Below, piece by piece: positions 1 to 7,779 of a stretch of 38,085 nucleotides of DNA. Position 1 is the stretch's first letter. Each line of letters starts with the position of its first letter. The notes beneath the pieces were generated by a model, which did no database searches, had not been told where the DNA came from, and was given only the letters and a program-made list of their open reading frames with translations. The position numbers and the translations under genes are program-made. The stretch is from Gammaproteobacteria bacterium (lineage in GTDB: Bacteria; Pseudomonadota; Gammaproteobacteria; JAKDMP01): the NCBI GenBank assembly GCA_027018875.1, contig JALUYA010000001.1, positions 77,457 through 115,541 of the forward strand, written 5' to 3'.

Positions 1-594
1 CTCGCTGGACCATAGCCGTAGTGCGCTCGGAGCATGGTTGCCGGCATCCGCAAGATCGAGTTGACGGCGTAATACCCGCCAGCCAACTTCCGCCTCTAGG
101 GTGAAGCCCAACGTTTTTCCGGTGCGAACATATAATTTCCCGCGCTCGGCCAAGAGACTCCAGGTGTTTTCTTTCCAGGGCAGGGCTAGATAATCGGGAG
201 TGAGCAAGTCGGCCATCAGGGTATGTTCTTGCAGTTGTGCCAGGCTGGCATCGAGCCAATCGCAATCCACCACCGCCACCTCGGTCTTACCTTCTTTTCC
301 GGCGGCGCCCAGGGCATAGAACAGACGTTCGGGATCGGCTACAAACTGTTCCTCCAGCGCATAGGGCAAAGCTCGAAGGAGTTTTTCCCGGTTGCGGATG
401 GGCAGTGCGGCCGTTAGGGTCCGCACCTTTTCTCCGGGCAGTAGCCACAGTGTCTGCTTGCCATTGGCCTGCACGAGCAGATCTTCCAGTGTGCCAGCAC
501 GGATTACTGCCCCCGAACGATTGCCGTTGCGATCCAGAATCAACCAATCGACTTGGTTCGACCGTGTATCCCAGGTAAAAATCAACTGTTCCAT
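1..594 (-). CDS. gspL: Type II secretion inner-membrane platform protein GspL (N-terminal part, runs off left edge)
   Basis: GspL links the cytoplasmic ATPase GspE to the inner-membrane platform and the pseudopilus. The frame is open from an ATG at 594 to the window edge, 198 codons. The translation has the actin-like cytoplasmic domain pattern of the family: WLLPGEKV near residue 54, LPIRNREKLLRALPYALEEQ at about 66-85, AVVDCDWL, then a DLLTPDYLALP segment. The ATG shares its A with the gspK stop (TGATG), so the two genes are translationally coupled. The transmembrane and periplasmic ferredoxin-like parts lie outside the window. The assignment rests on motif pattern plus position after gspK. 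Confidence 0.88.
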   Translation of the reverse strand, partial: MEQLIFTWDTRSNQVDWLILDRNGNRSGAVIRAGTLEDLLVQANGKQTLWLLPGEKVRTLTAALPIRNREKLLRALPYALEEQFVADPERLFYALGAAGKEGKTEVAVVDCDWLDASLAQLQEHTLMADLLTPDYLALPWKENTWSLLAERGKLYVRTGKTLGFTLEAEVGWRVLRRQLDLADAGNHAPSALRLWSSE

Positions 595-1508
595 CAGATC
601 GGCGTAAAGCTTCGGGCAATCGACTGGGTCATGCCCTGAGTATTGCGATAAATAATACTGTACATGCTAAGCTGGGTGTCGCCAATAGTGGTTGTTACCC
701 GCAGCAAAAAAAATTGGCTTCTAAGTGCCAGCGGCCAGGCGATCTTGCGTTGTGTCAGTTCCTGGAAACGACCGATCGAGGAAAAGCCGTTCTTGCCGCG
801 CCGGCGCACGATTGCCTCGGCCCGGTTCAGGCTTAGCCCCGGTACAACCGCGGCGATAACCGGCGCACTTGCGGTATTGATGTTGACGGGCGTGGGAATG
901 GGCAGAGCGCTTACATAAGGAGCCAGCCGTGTATAAACAGCGGGTGTGATGCCTTTAACCAACCGCAGAGTCGTGATTGAAACAAATGGGCCATTAGCGG
1001 GTGCGTAGGGAGGATTCAAAGTGGCATAGTAGCTGGATTCGGTCCCATCGGGTGCGCCGGAGCCGGCGCTTGTATCCTCCCAGTCGGCGATGGCATGGGC
1101 GATATCGGGATTAATACCAAGCACGGTAAACAATCGCTTGAGCACCGCTAGCGCCTCGGGATCAATTTTGCCATTGTGCCCGCGGAGGTTATTCAGGTTG
1201 AATCGACCTTGCAGGTCCACGACCGAACCCTGCAAGACGCCTCCGGTTACCGGTAATGGGGGTAAATGTTGGGCCCAAGGTGAATTGAGGATATCCGGTT
1301 TGTCTCTGCCGCGAAAGAGAATCCGCTCAATCCAGGCTTCGGCTCCCAGGTCATATTGGTAGGCCTGCTGCTGATATAAAATGAGCTTTACCCGATCCAG
1401 CGCCAATCCCCTTTGCCAGAGCATGGCGGCGGTGATGCTGGCTCCCAGTGCCAGGATGATCATCGCGATAATCAGGGCTACGCCGCGTTGGTGGGGCTGG
1501 CGAATCAC
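594..1508 (-). CDS. gspK: Type II secretion minor pseudopilin GspK
   Basis: GspK is the large minor pseudopilin that caps the pseudopilus tip together with GspI and GspJ. About 304 residues, the usual size. The prepilin signal QRG^VALIIAMIILAL is followed by a hydrophobic helix. A helical insertion typical of GspK follows (FNLNNL, then IADWEDTSAGSG) and a helix-hairpin-helix-like region, NINTASAPVIAAVVPGLS, near the C-terminus. As usual for GspK, the residue at +5 is not Glu. I choose the GTG at 1508 because it overlaps the gspJ stop as GTGA and gives a 9-residue leader. An ATG at 1544 is in frame but would overlap gspJ by 40 bases. Confidence 0.92.
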   Translation of the reverse strand: MIRQPHQRGVALIIAMIILALGASITAAMLWQRGLALDRVKLILYQQQAYQYDLGAEAWIERILFRGRDKPDILNSPWAQHLPPLPVTGGVLQGSVVDLQGRFNLNNLRGHNGKIDPEALAVLKRLFTVLGINPDIAHAIADWEDTSAGSGAPDGTESSYYATLNPPYAPANGPFVSITTLRLVKGITPAVYTRLAPYVSALPIPTPVNINTASAPVIAAVVPGLSLNRAEAIVRRRGKNGFSSIGRFQELTQRKIAWPLALRSQFFLLRVTTTIGDTQLSMYSIIYRNTQGMTQSIARSFTPI

Positions 1509-2113
1509 GGGGCGATCTCGACCAGGCGCCGTAGCGTTCCCCAACGCTGAGTTTTCAGCGTAATCTCGATGGCTACCGGATCGCGACGAAGGTATTGTCC
1601 CGGTTCGGCGTTGAGCGGGGGCCAGTACCGATGCCAGTGATTAAATTCATCCAGAAATCGCAATTTGACCCCGGTTACACCGGTGAGCAACACTTGCCGT
1701 GCGGGGGGTGAATCAACGACCCGGTCCAGCACCGGCCAATAATTGCGGATCAACTTCCCGCCGCTAAGCCGATAGTCGATCCGAACCAGGCTGCTACGGG
1801 GGGTTTGTAGCGGGTTTGGCCAACCGGCCCGGGTGAACTCCAGTAATGGAATACTGTTTTGCCCGCCTTTCATCGCCGGTACCAGCTCACCGGAAACTTG
1901 GCGGATCGGGCGGGAGATCGCCTGGTCAAGGTCGCGGCCGAGTATTACCATGGCCAGTTCAAGGCGGTGAAACCGTTCACTCTGGGCCTTGGTTTGTTCG
2001 CGGGTCGATATGAGCGCATCCAGTCCGCCATAGGCGGCCAGGGCGAGGATGGCAAGTACCACAACGGCCACTAAAATTTCGATCAGGGTGAACCCCCGGC
2101 GGGTGGCATGCAT
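1505..2113 (-). CDS. gspJ: Type II secretion minor pseudopilin GspJ
   Basis: GspJ is a minor pseudopilin of the tip complex with GspI and GspK. 202 residues, family-sized. The leader MHATRRG is followed by FTLIEILVAVVVLAILALAA, with Glu at +5 after the cleavage site and a long N-terminal helix. The C-terminal region has the GspJ pattern: a basic RSSLVRIDYRLSGGKLIRNYW strand region and a closing RRLVEIAP. The ATG overlaps the gspI stop (TGATG), so translation is coupled. Processing by a GspO/PilD prepilin peptidase, not in the window, is inferred. Confidence 0.92.
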   Translation of the reverse strand: MHATRRGFTLIEILVAVVVLAILALAAYGGLDALISTREQTKAQSERFHRLELAMVILGRDLDQAISRPIRQVSGELVPAMKGGQNSIPLLEFTRAGWPNPLQTPRSSLVRIDYRLSGGKLIRNYWPVLDRVVDSPPARQVLLTGVTGVKLRFLDEFNHWHRYWPPLNAEPGQYLRRDPVAIEITLKTQRWGTLRRLVEIAP

Positions 2114-2556
2114 CAGCTCGGCCCCGGCTGTGGCCGGCCAACGGTGGCCGGTGTGGGCAATTTCACCGGTTGAACATTGGGACGAGCGATGAATCCGATC
2201 AGTCGGGTCACCGTCTGCTTGGGATTGGCGGCAAGCGCGATGCTAACCGTGACCCGGCGTAGATCGGGATCCGGTGTACCCTCGATCTTTGCTTGCCAGT
2301 TCCATTTCCGGCTGGCGAATAGAACCTCCCCATTGGATTCTCCAACCGCGGGCCATTTCGGTGTCAAACGGAGCCGAGTGATCTCATTTTGTGCCACCCA
2401 CGAGCCAAATACGCGATCCTGCAGATATTCACCCACCCGGACGCTGCGCGCGGCCACCGAGAGTACCGCAAGCAAACCGATCGCAATCACCACCAGGGCG
2501 ACCAGGACCTCGATCAGTGTGAAAGCCGGTTTAACCCGAAGCAGAGGATGGGGCAT
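2113..2556 (-). CDS. gspI: Type II secretion minor pseudopilin GspI
   Basis: GspI starts the pseudopilus tip complex. From ATG 2556 the protein is about 147 residues: a short basic leader (MPHPLLRVKPA), then FTLIEVLVALVVIAIGLLAV, a typical pseudopilin helix with Glu at +5. The body has the GspI features WVAQNEITRLRL and RRVTVSIAL. The ATG at 2556 has GGGAG just upstream and is preferred; a GTG at 2586 is in frame but adds ten residues. The residue before the predicted cleavage site is Ala, not the usual Gly. The start overlaps the end of gspH by 26 bases. Confidence 0.9.
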   Translation of the reverse strand: MPHPLLRVKPAFTLIEVLVALVVIAIGLLAVLSVAARSVRVGEYLQDRVFGSWVAQNEITRLRLTPKWPAVGESNGEVLFASRKWNWQAKIEGTPDPDLRRVTVSIALAANPKQTVTRLIGFIARPNVQPVKLPTPATVGRPQPGPS

Positions 2557-3151
2557 GTTCTCCCGGAGGTTGTACGTGGACCTCACCGTTACCGTTGCCT
2601 TGAATTATAAAAACCCTCCCGTTGGCAACACGCAACCGGATCGTAAACGGTGTCGTGGTACCGGTGGACAGAATTGCGATTTGTGGGGTGACGGCGGTGC
2701 CGGACGAGCCTATGGCGGCACTTGCGGTCGGGCCTTTGGCGGTAGTACCGGACTCGGTGGATGCGGTTCCAGGCAGGGGAATCCGAAGTGTTTTTGAAGT
2801 GGAAACCGATAATGTCATCCGCTGCGGAAGATGGTGCCGACCTAAGACGGGATCGTTAGTAACCCAGGTCCAGTATTTACCATTAAATTTCATGAATTCA
2901 TATTGATGCGATGATAACCTGAGACCATACTGGATGTTTTCCATACGGGCATTTTCCCCGGCAAGCTGGATCAGCCCGGCGAGTCGCTCGGCAGCCTGGC
3001 CTGCATCGGAACGCCCTCCCAGCGTATTGATGGATAGTACCACCACGGCGGTAATAATACCGATGATGACCAGTACGGCAAGAATCTCGATCAGGGTAAA
3101 GCCGGGTGCTCTACGCCTATGTGTTGCGGGATCAACTATTGCCATTGCCAT
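2531..3151 (-). CDS. gspH: Type II secretion minor pseudopilin GspH
   Basis: GspH is thought to connect the pseudopilus tip to the GspG shaft. The leader ends RRRAPG, followed by FTLIEILAVLVIIGIITAVV, a canonical prepilin signal. The body has the GspH/FimT pattern (RLAGLIQLAGENARMENIQY, YGLRLSSHQYEF). About 206 residues from ATG 3151; an ATG at 3145 is almost as good, and one at 3196 would overlap gspG by 65 bases. Between the two C-terminal strand regions lies a stretch of about 35 residues rich in Ser, Thr, Gly and Ala (roughly residues 130-165 from this start). The start overlaps the gspG end by 20 bases. Confidence 0.9.
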   Translation of the reverse strand: MAMAIVDPATHRRRAPGFTLIEILAVLVIIGIITAVVVLSINTLGGRSDAGQAAERLAGLIQLAGENARMENIQYGLRLSSHQYEFMKFNGKYWTWVTNDPVLGRHHLPQRMTLSVSTSKTLRIPLPGTASTESGTTAKGPTASAAIGSSGTAVTPQIAILSTGTTTPFTIRLRVANGRVFIIQGNGNGEVHVQPPGEHAPSSASG

Positions 3152-3620
3152 TATTGCTGCTACCCGTCCCGCCGATAGTCCAATTGCCGATAACATGAGG
3201 GTTATTTATGCCGCCGCTGGCGTTGTCCGCGGGACCATCGGTCCACACATCAAAGGATTCACCATGTGTTCCCGGATAGAGATACTTATAAGGGTGCCCC
3301 CAGGGATCGCGCGGGATCTTAGACAAGTATTGATGCCAATTGGGCGGAATTGGCGACGTATCCGGCTTGGCGACCAATGCCTGTAGTCCTTGCTGGGTAG
3401 TGGGATAGATGAAATTGTCCAGCTTGTACATTTGAAGTGCCGAGACGATCGATTGGATATCGGTCTTGGCGCGGGTAACACGGGCACGCTCCGGCGCATT
3501 CATGACGCGGGGAACCACGATGGCCGCTAAAATAGCCAAAATAACCACGACAATCATGATTTCAATCAAGGTAAATCCCCCATTACGGGTAGGTTTGTCC
3601 TGTATACACCTGTTCCTCAT
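3132..3620 (-). CDS. gspG: Type II secretion major pseudopilin GspG
   Basis: GspG is the shaft subunit of the pseudopilus. 162 residues. The leader with basic residues ends NGG, then FTLIEIMIVVVILAILAAIV. The rest follows the family closely: VPRVMNAPERARVTRAKTDI, YPTTQQGLQAL, DPWGHPYKYLYPGTHGE, FDVWTDGPADNASGG, then GNWTIGG, with the Asp/Asn-rich Ca-binding loop near the end. After the conserved GNWTIG the protein carries a short Gly/Ser/Asn tail not seen in well-known members. First gene of the minus-strand gsp group; gspC-F and the peptidase are not here. Confidence 0.95.
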   Translation of the reverse strand: MRNRCIQDKPTRNGGFTLIEIMIVVVILAILAAIVVPRVMNAPERARVTRAKTDIQSIVSALQMYKLDNFIYPTTQQGLQALVAKPDTSPIPPNWHQYLSKIPRDPWGHPYKYLYPGTHGESFDVWTDGPADNASGGINNPHVIGNWTIGGTGSSNNGNGNS

Positions 3621-3709
3621 AAAACCGAGACCTCATAAAGCTCAAATTTAAACGGATTCAGTTTACGCCGAATCTGTCATAGTAGATAAATCGAAGCAGA
3701 TAATACGCC

Positions 3710-4354
3710 ATGATCGATTTATTTCAATCCCGGTTTCGCCGCATGAGCCGCACACTATGGGGCTCCTGGCCACTCATCTTGCTGATTACCGTAATTGTAT
3801 CGCTGGAATTTGGTGCCGATCCGCTACGCTTGATGCTGCGTTACGCGCGCCCCGAGATTGTGGCCGGCCAGTGGTGGCGACTGTTCACCGGCAATTTTGT
3901 TCATCTCGGCTGGTGGCATGTGGGGCTCGATCTAGGCGGCATTACACTGCTCTGGATACTGGTCGGTGACGTGCTCTCGGGTTGGCGTTGGATCTTGGCC
4001 ACGCTTGCCGGCGCCTGGGGGGTCGGTCTCGGGCTGTGGTGGGCTTGGCCTCATGTTATCTGGTATGTCGGTATTTCCGGTGTCGCCCATACCTATTGGG
4101 CCGCGGGCGCACTGCTCTTATTTACCCGGCGGCGTTGGGAGGGTGGAGCTCTTCTGGCACTGCTCGCCATGAAACTGGGTTGGGAGCAAGCCGTCGGCCC
4201 CTTGCCTTCATCGAGCGATATCCTGCATGAGCCCATTGTGACCAGCGCGCACTTGATCGGTGCCATTACCGGGGTCATGTTGGCACTGGCTTTTTGGGTA
4301 TTTCCCCGGGTTCACTCCCGCTTTTTGGAACTATTAATCCCTAAGTCCCTATAA
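3710..4354 (+). CDS. rrtA: Rhombosortase (rhomboid-family intramembrane serine protease)
   Basis: Rhombosortases cleave proteins bearing a C-terminal GlyGly-CTERM anchor, which are exported through type II secretion and then lipid-modified or released at the surface. 214 residues with about six hydrophobic segments and no extra domains, as in this family. The N-terminal membrane motif GQWWRLFTGNFVHLGWWH (about 53-70) matches the rhomboid HxxxN-like region, GISGVAH (121-127) holds the nucleophile Ser123, and SAHLIGAITG holds the catalytic His181. It is divergent from gspG across 89 bases and 25 bases ahead of fabD. The gsp neighbourhood supports this over a generic rhomboid protease. No GlyGly-CTERM substrate is encoded in the window. 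Confidence 0.87.
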   Translation: MIDLFQSRFRRMSRTLWGSWPLILLITVIVSLEFGADPLRLMLRYARPEIVAGQWWRLFTGNFVHLGWWHVGLDLGGITLLWILVGDVLSGWRWILATLAGAWGVGLGLWWAWPHVIWYVGISGVAHTYWAAGALLLFTRRRWEGGALLALLAMKLGWEQAVGPLPSSSDILHEPIVTSAHLIGAITGVMLALAFWVFPRVHSRFLELLIPKSL

Positions 4355-4355
4355 T
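4325..4355 (+). promoter_or_regulatory. Candidate sigma-70 promoter for the fab operon
   Basis: TTGGAA at 4325-4330 and a perfect TATAAT at 4350-4355, with a 19-base spacer, lie at the end of rrtA. A second TATAAT directly follows at 4356-4361. Transcription would begin near 4362, about 18 bases before fabD, whose own ribosome-binding site is weak. Predicted by eye only. Confidence 0.42.
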
Positions 4356-4379
4356 TATAATTTTCCCGGTAGATTTTGC

Positions 4380-5315
4380 ATGCGGTTTGCTGCTGTATTC
4401 CCCGGCCAAGGCGCCCAATCCGTAGGTATGTTGGCCGAGTTAGCTATAAGCTATCCGGTGATCTCCGACACCTATGCTGAAGCTTCTGAAATCTTGGGGT
4501 ATAACCTGGGTGCGATTATCCAGTCGGGTCCCGTGGAAGCGCTTGATCGCACTCAAAATACCCAGCCTGCGTTACTTGCCGCAGGGGTTGCGCTCTGGCG
4601 CGCTTGGAATAGTGCCGGGGGAGGGCAACCCGCTGTGCTTGCCGGCCACAGTTTGGGTGAATATACGGCGCTCGTCGCCTCTGGAACGCTGGATTTTGCC
4701 GCCGGGTTGCGCCTGGTACATCTGCGCGGACGACTCATGCAAGCGGCGGTTCCCGCCGGTACCGGAGCCATGGCGGCGATTCTGGGCTTGGAGCCCGAGC
4801 GGGTCGCCGCAGTGTGCATAACGGCTGGCACAGAGGGACTGGTCGCCCCGGCCAATCTCAATGCGCCGGGACAGGTCGTTATTTCTGGGGAGCGTCGGGC
4901 CGTTGAGAAAGTCGGTGATCTGGCGCGCGAGCAGGGTGCGAGGCGCGTCATCCCCTTGGCCGTAAGCGTGCCGTCGCACTGCACCCTGATGCGCCCGGCA
5001 GCGGAAAAACTGGCTGATGCCCTTGCCGGGGTCGAGTTTTGCAAGCCTCGTATTCCGGTGGTAAATAATGTCGATATAGCCGTCTGTGATACGCCGGAAC
5101 TAATCCGGGATGCACTGGTGCGGCAAATTATCCGCCCAGTGCGCTGGGTTGAAACCATCACCGCACTGAAAAACCGATATAACGTCGAGGCGGTGGTGGA
5201 AATGGGGCCGGGGAAAGTGCTCTCCGGGTTGGTTAAACGCTGCGACCGCACCTTGGCCGTGTTCCCAACCGACGATGTGCACCATTTTGACAAGGCCCGG
5301 GCGTCCTTGCGCTAA
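4380..5315 (+). CDS. fabD: Malonyl-CoA:ACP transacylase FabD
   Basis: Transfers malonyl from CoA to acyl carrier protein, supplying the extender unit for fatty acid synthesis in the cytoplasm. 311 residues, normal length. FPGQGAQ at 7-13, nucleophile Ser91 in GHSLGEYTA, and the downstream SVPSHCTLM segment with the catalytic His are all present. First of fabD-fabG-acpP-fabF. In E. coli fabH and plsX precede it; here rrtA does, so the fabH step must be encoded elsewhere. The ribosome-binding site is weak. Confidence 0.97.
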   Translation: MRFAAVFPGQGAQSVGMLAELAISYPVISDTYAEASEILGYNLGAIIQSGPVEALDRTQNTQPALLAAGVALWRAWNSAGGGQPAVLAGHSLGEYTALVASGTLDFAAGLRLVHLRGRLMQAAVPAGTGAMAAILGLEPERVAAVCITAGTEGLVAPANLNAPGQVVISGERRAVEKVGDLAREQGARRVIPLAVSVPSHCTLMRPAAEKLADALAGVEFCKPRIPVVNNVDIAVCDTPELIRDALVRQIIRPVRWVETITALKNRYNVEAVVEMGPGKVLSGLVKRCDRTLAVFPTDDVHHFDKARASLR

Positions 5316-5357
5316 GATCTTATTCCGATTACTTTTTATAGCCCGCTGGAGGTTGAG

Positions 5358-6095
5358 ATGCTGAATGATAAAATCGCCTGGGTCACCGGTGCCTCGCGTG
5401 GCATTGGCGCCGGTATCGCGTTCATGTTGGCAGCCGAAGGGGCCGAGGTGATCGGAACGGCGACTACGGCCGATGGTGCGGAGCAAATCACCCGAATACT
5501 TTCCACGGCCCATCATCCGGGTCAGGGCCGGGTGTTGGATATCTCCAACCCTGCTACGGTCGAACAATTCGTCAAATCGCTTGCCGAGAAGATGCCGGAT
5601 ATTCTAGTTAACAATGCCGGTATCACCCGTGATAATCTGACTATGAGGATGAAGGATTCGGATTGGCAGATCGTTTTGGACACCAATCTGGGGGGTATTT
5701 TTCATCTCACCCGTTTATGTCTGCGCCACATGCTCAAGGCTCGCTGGGGTCGCATCGTCAATATCGGTTCGGTTGTCGCCGCCATGGGCAATCCGGGGCA
5801 AGTCAACTACTGTGCCGCCAAGGCCGGACTCGAGGGATTCTCGCGAGCCTTGGCGCGCGAGGTGGCCGCTCGCGGCATTACTGTTAATACGGTAGCACCG
5901 GGCTTTATTGAAACCGACATGACCCGCGATTTACCGGCGGCTCAGCGTGAAGCGCTGGCAAGCCGGATTCCCGCCGCCCGCCTGGGAAAACCCGAGGATG
6001 TTGCTGCCGCGGTGGCCTATTTGGCTTCGGACGCCGCCGCCTATGTGACGGGCCAGACGCTGCATGTCAATGGTGGCCTGTATAGCGCATCCTGA
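5358..6095 (+). CDS. fabG: 3-oxoacyl-ACP reductase FabG
   Basis: NADPH-dependent reduction of beta-ketoacyl-ACP, the first reduction in each elongation cycle. 245 residues, a classical short-chain dehydrogenase: TGASRGIG near the N-terminus for the cofactor, NNAGITRDN, the catalytic Ser in NIGSVVAAMG, YCAAKAG with the Tyr-Lys pair, and a C-terminal VTGQTLHVNGG. A strong Shine-Dalgarno (GGAGG) precedes the ATG. It follows fabD by 42 bases in the fab operon, which favours the housekeeping FabG over other family members. Confidence 0.96.
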   Translation: MLNDKIAWVTGASRGIGAGIAFMLAAEGAEVIGTATTADGAEQITRILSTAHHPGQGRVLDISNPATVEQFVKSLAEKMPDILVNNAGITRDNLTMRMKDSDWQIVLDTNLGGIFHLTRLCLRHMLKARWGRIVNIGSVVAAMGNPGQVNYCAAKAGLEGFSRALAREVAARGITVNTVAPGFIETDMTRDLPAAQREALASRIPAARLGKPEDVAAAVAYLASDAAAYVTGQTLHVNGGLYSAS

Positions 6096-6126
6096 AGAAC
6101 CGGTGGCATGAGAGGCCAATTTTCTC

Positions 6127-6132
6127 TACAAT
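6127..6132 (+). promoter_or_regulatory. Possible acpP promoter (-10 box)
   Basis: TACAAT at 6127-6132 lies in the 99-base gap ahead of acpP. No good -35 is visible 17 bases upstream. acpP commonly has its own promoter because ACP is needed in large amounts, which makes this box plausible but not established. Confidence 0.28.
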
Positions 6133-6194
6133 AGGATATTGATCGGCGAGCCGCGGCGGTCGATTGTTTTTCCATGCAAGAGGAATCAACCGAA

Positions 6195-6437
6195 ATGAGC
6201 AGTATTGAAGATCGGGTTAAAAAGATCGTGATTGAACAGCTTGGGGTAAAGGAAGAAGACGTAAAGCCGGAAGCATCCTTCGTGGATGATCTCGGTGCGG
6301 ATTCTCTCGATACCGTCGAGCTTGTGATGGCTCTCGAGGAAGAATTCGAGTGTGAGATTCCGGACGAGGATGCCGAAAAAATCACCACCGTTCAGCAGGC
6401 CGTTGACTATATTACGAAACACGGCCCCAAGGAATGA
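6195..6437 (+). CDS. acpP: Acyl carrier protein AcpP
   Basis: Small acidic carrier of growing acyl chains. 80 residues from ATG 6195; the conserved DDLGADSLD holds the phosphopantetheine attachment Ser37, followed by acidic helix II ([19 protein letters not shown]). The start at 6195 ([12 protein letters not shown]) is chosen because it gives the family length and has AGGA about nine bases upstream; an in-frame ATG at 6174 would add seven residues not found in the family. It lies between fabG and fabF as in E. coli. Confidence 0.97.
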   Translation: MSSIEDRVKKIVIEQLGVKEEDVKPEASFVDDLGADSLDTVELVMALEEEFECEIPDEDAEKITTVQQAVDYITKHGPKE

Positions 6438-6481
6438 TTGCGGCGGAAATAGACAATTCCATGGCAATATAAATAGCTCCC

Positions 6482-7732
6482 ATGAAGAGCCTGCGCAGAG
6501 TTGTAGTCACTGGCCTGGGTGTTATTTCGCCTGTAGGTAATTCCGTGGATGAGGCTTGGCAGAATGTCTTGGCCGGCAAAAGTGGGATCGCCACTATAGA
6601 CCACATGGACGTCTCGGGCTTTACAACCCGTTTCGCCGGGCGGGTGAAAAACTTCGATTCCGCTCGTTACCTGGGCCCGAAGGATGCGCGTAAGATGGAT
6701 CGGTTCATCCAATATGGGCTTGCCGCCGGTCTTGATGCCTTTGCCGACTCCGGCCTCGATATGGATCGTGAGAATCCGGATCGGTTCGGGGTGCTGGTTG
6801 GATCGGGGATCGGGGGGCTCGGCATGATCGAGTCCGGTTACAGCGCCTACCTGAAAACCGGCGGATCAGGTCGAATGTCCCCCTTTGTTGTTCCCGGCAG
6901 TATCATTAACATGATCTCGGGGCACCTGTCGATCCGCCTCGGACTCCAGGGCCCCAACCTGGCCGTGGTAACCGCCTGCACCACCTCCGCCCACGCACTC
7001 GGTATGGCTGCCCGGCTGATCGGGTGGGGTGAGGCCGATGTCATGTTGGCCGGAGGTGCGGAGAGTTCTTGTACGCCCACCGGATTGGGTGGGTTTTGCG
7101 CGGCCCGAACGCTATCACAACGCAACGCTGAGCCGACCGCGGCCAGTCGTCCCTGGGATCGGGAACGTGATGGGTTTGTATTGGCCGATGGTGCGGCCGT
7201 ATTGACTCTAGAGGAATATGAACATGCCCGACGGCGGGGCGCCGAGATTTATGCGGAGGTGGCCGGTTTCGGTATGAGTGGGGATGCCTATCACATGACC
7301 GCTCCGCCCAAGAGTGGAGAAGGTGCTGCCCGGGCCATGAGTCATGCATTGGATGATGCGGGAATCCGTCCGGAGCAGGTGGGATATATTAATGCCCATG
7401 CCACCTCGACGAAGTTGGGTGATACGGCCGAGACTATCGCCATCAAGAAAGTTTTCGGCACAGCGGCATTCAGTATACCCTGTTCCTCTACCAAGTCGAT
7501 GACCGGTCACCTGCTGGGTGCGGCAGGCGGTATTGAGGCGCTGTTCAGTATTCTCGCTTTGCGTGACCAGGTCGTACCGCCGACGATTAACCTGGATCAT
7601 CCCGATGTCGATTGCGATCTCGATTATGTGCCGCATCAGGCCCGCAAAATCCGGAATCTACAGTACGTTGTATCTAATTCTTTTGGATTTGGCGGGACGA
7701 ACGGTACCTTGATTTTCGGCTGCCACTTCTGA
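6482..7732 (+). CDS. fabF: 3-oxoacyl-ACP synthase II FabF
   Basis: Condenses acyl-ACP with malonyl-ACP, extending long and unsaturated chains. 416 residues. The Cys-His-His triad is visible: Cys166 in [12 protein letters not shown], His in [11 protein letters not shown] and His in [15 protein letters not shown]. The C-terminal [14 protein letters not shown] is typical. The start ATG has no clear Shine-Dalgarno. pabC, which often follows fabF in this cluster, is missing; mltG begins 47 bases later. Confidence 0.96.
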   Translation: MKSLRRVVVTGLGVISPVGNSVDEAWQNVLAGKSGIATIDHMDVSGFTTRFAGRVKNFDSARYLGPKDARKMDRFIQYGLAAGLDAFADSGLDMDRENPDRFGVLVGSGIGGLGMIESGYSAYLKTGGSGRMSPFVVPGSIINMISGHLSIRLGLQGPNLAVVTACTTSAHALGMAARLIGWGEADVMLAGGAESSCTPTGLGGFCAARTLSQRNAEPTAASRPWDRERDGFVLADGAAVLTLEEYEHARRRGAEIYAEVAGFGMSGDAYHMTAPPKSGEGAARAMSHALDDAGIRPEQVGYINAHATSTKLGDTAETIAIKKVFGTAAFSIPCSSTKSMTGHLLGAAGGIEALFSILALRDQVVPPTINLDHPDVDCDLDYVPHQARKIRNLQYVVSNSFGFGGTNGTLIFGCHF

Positions 7733-7779
7733 CGATACCGTATCGCCCGGGCGCAGCACCTTAACGTACCGGACCAGCC

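Noticed and set aside
4553-5293. Long minus-strand ORFs inside fabD and other housekeeping genes
   Set aside because: They are shadows of well-supported genes in GC-rich DNA and carry no family motifs.
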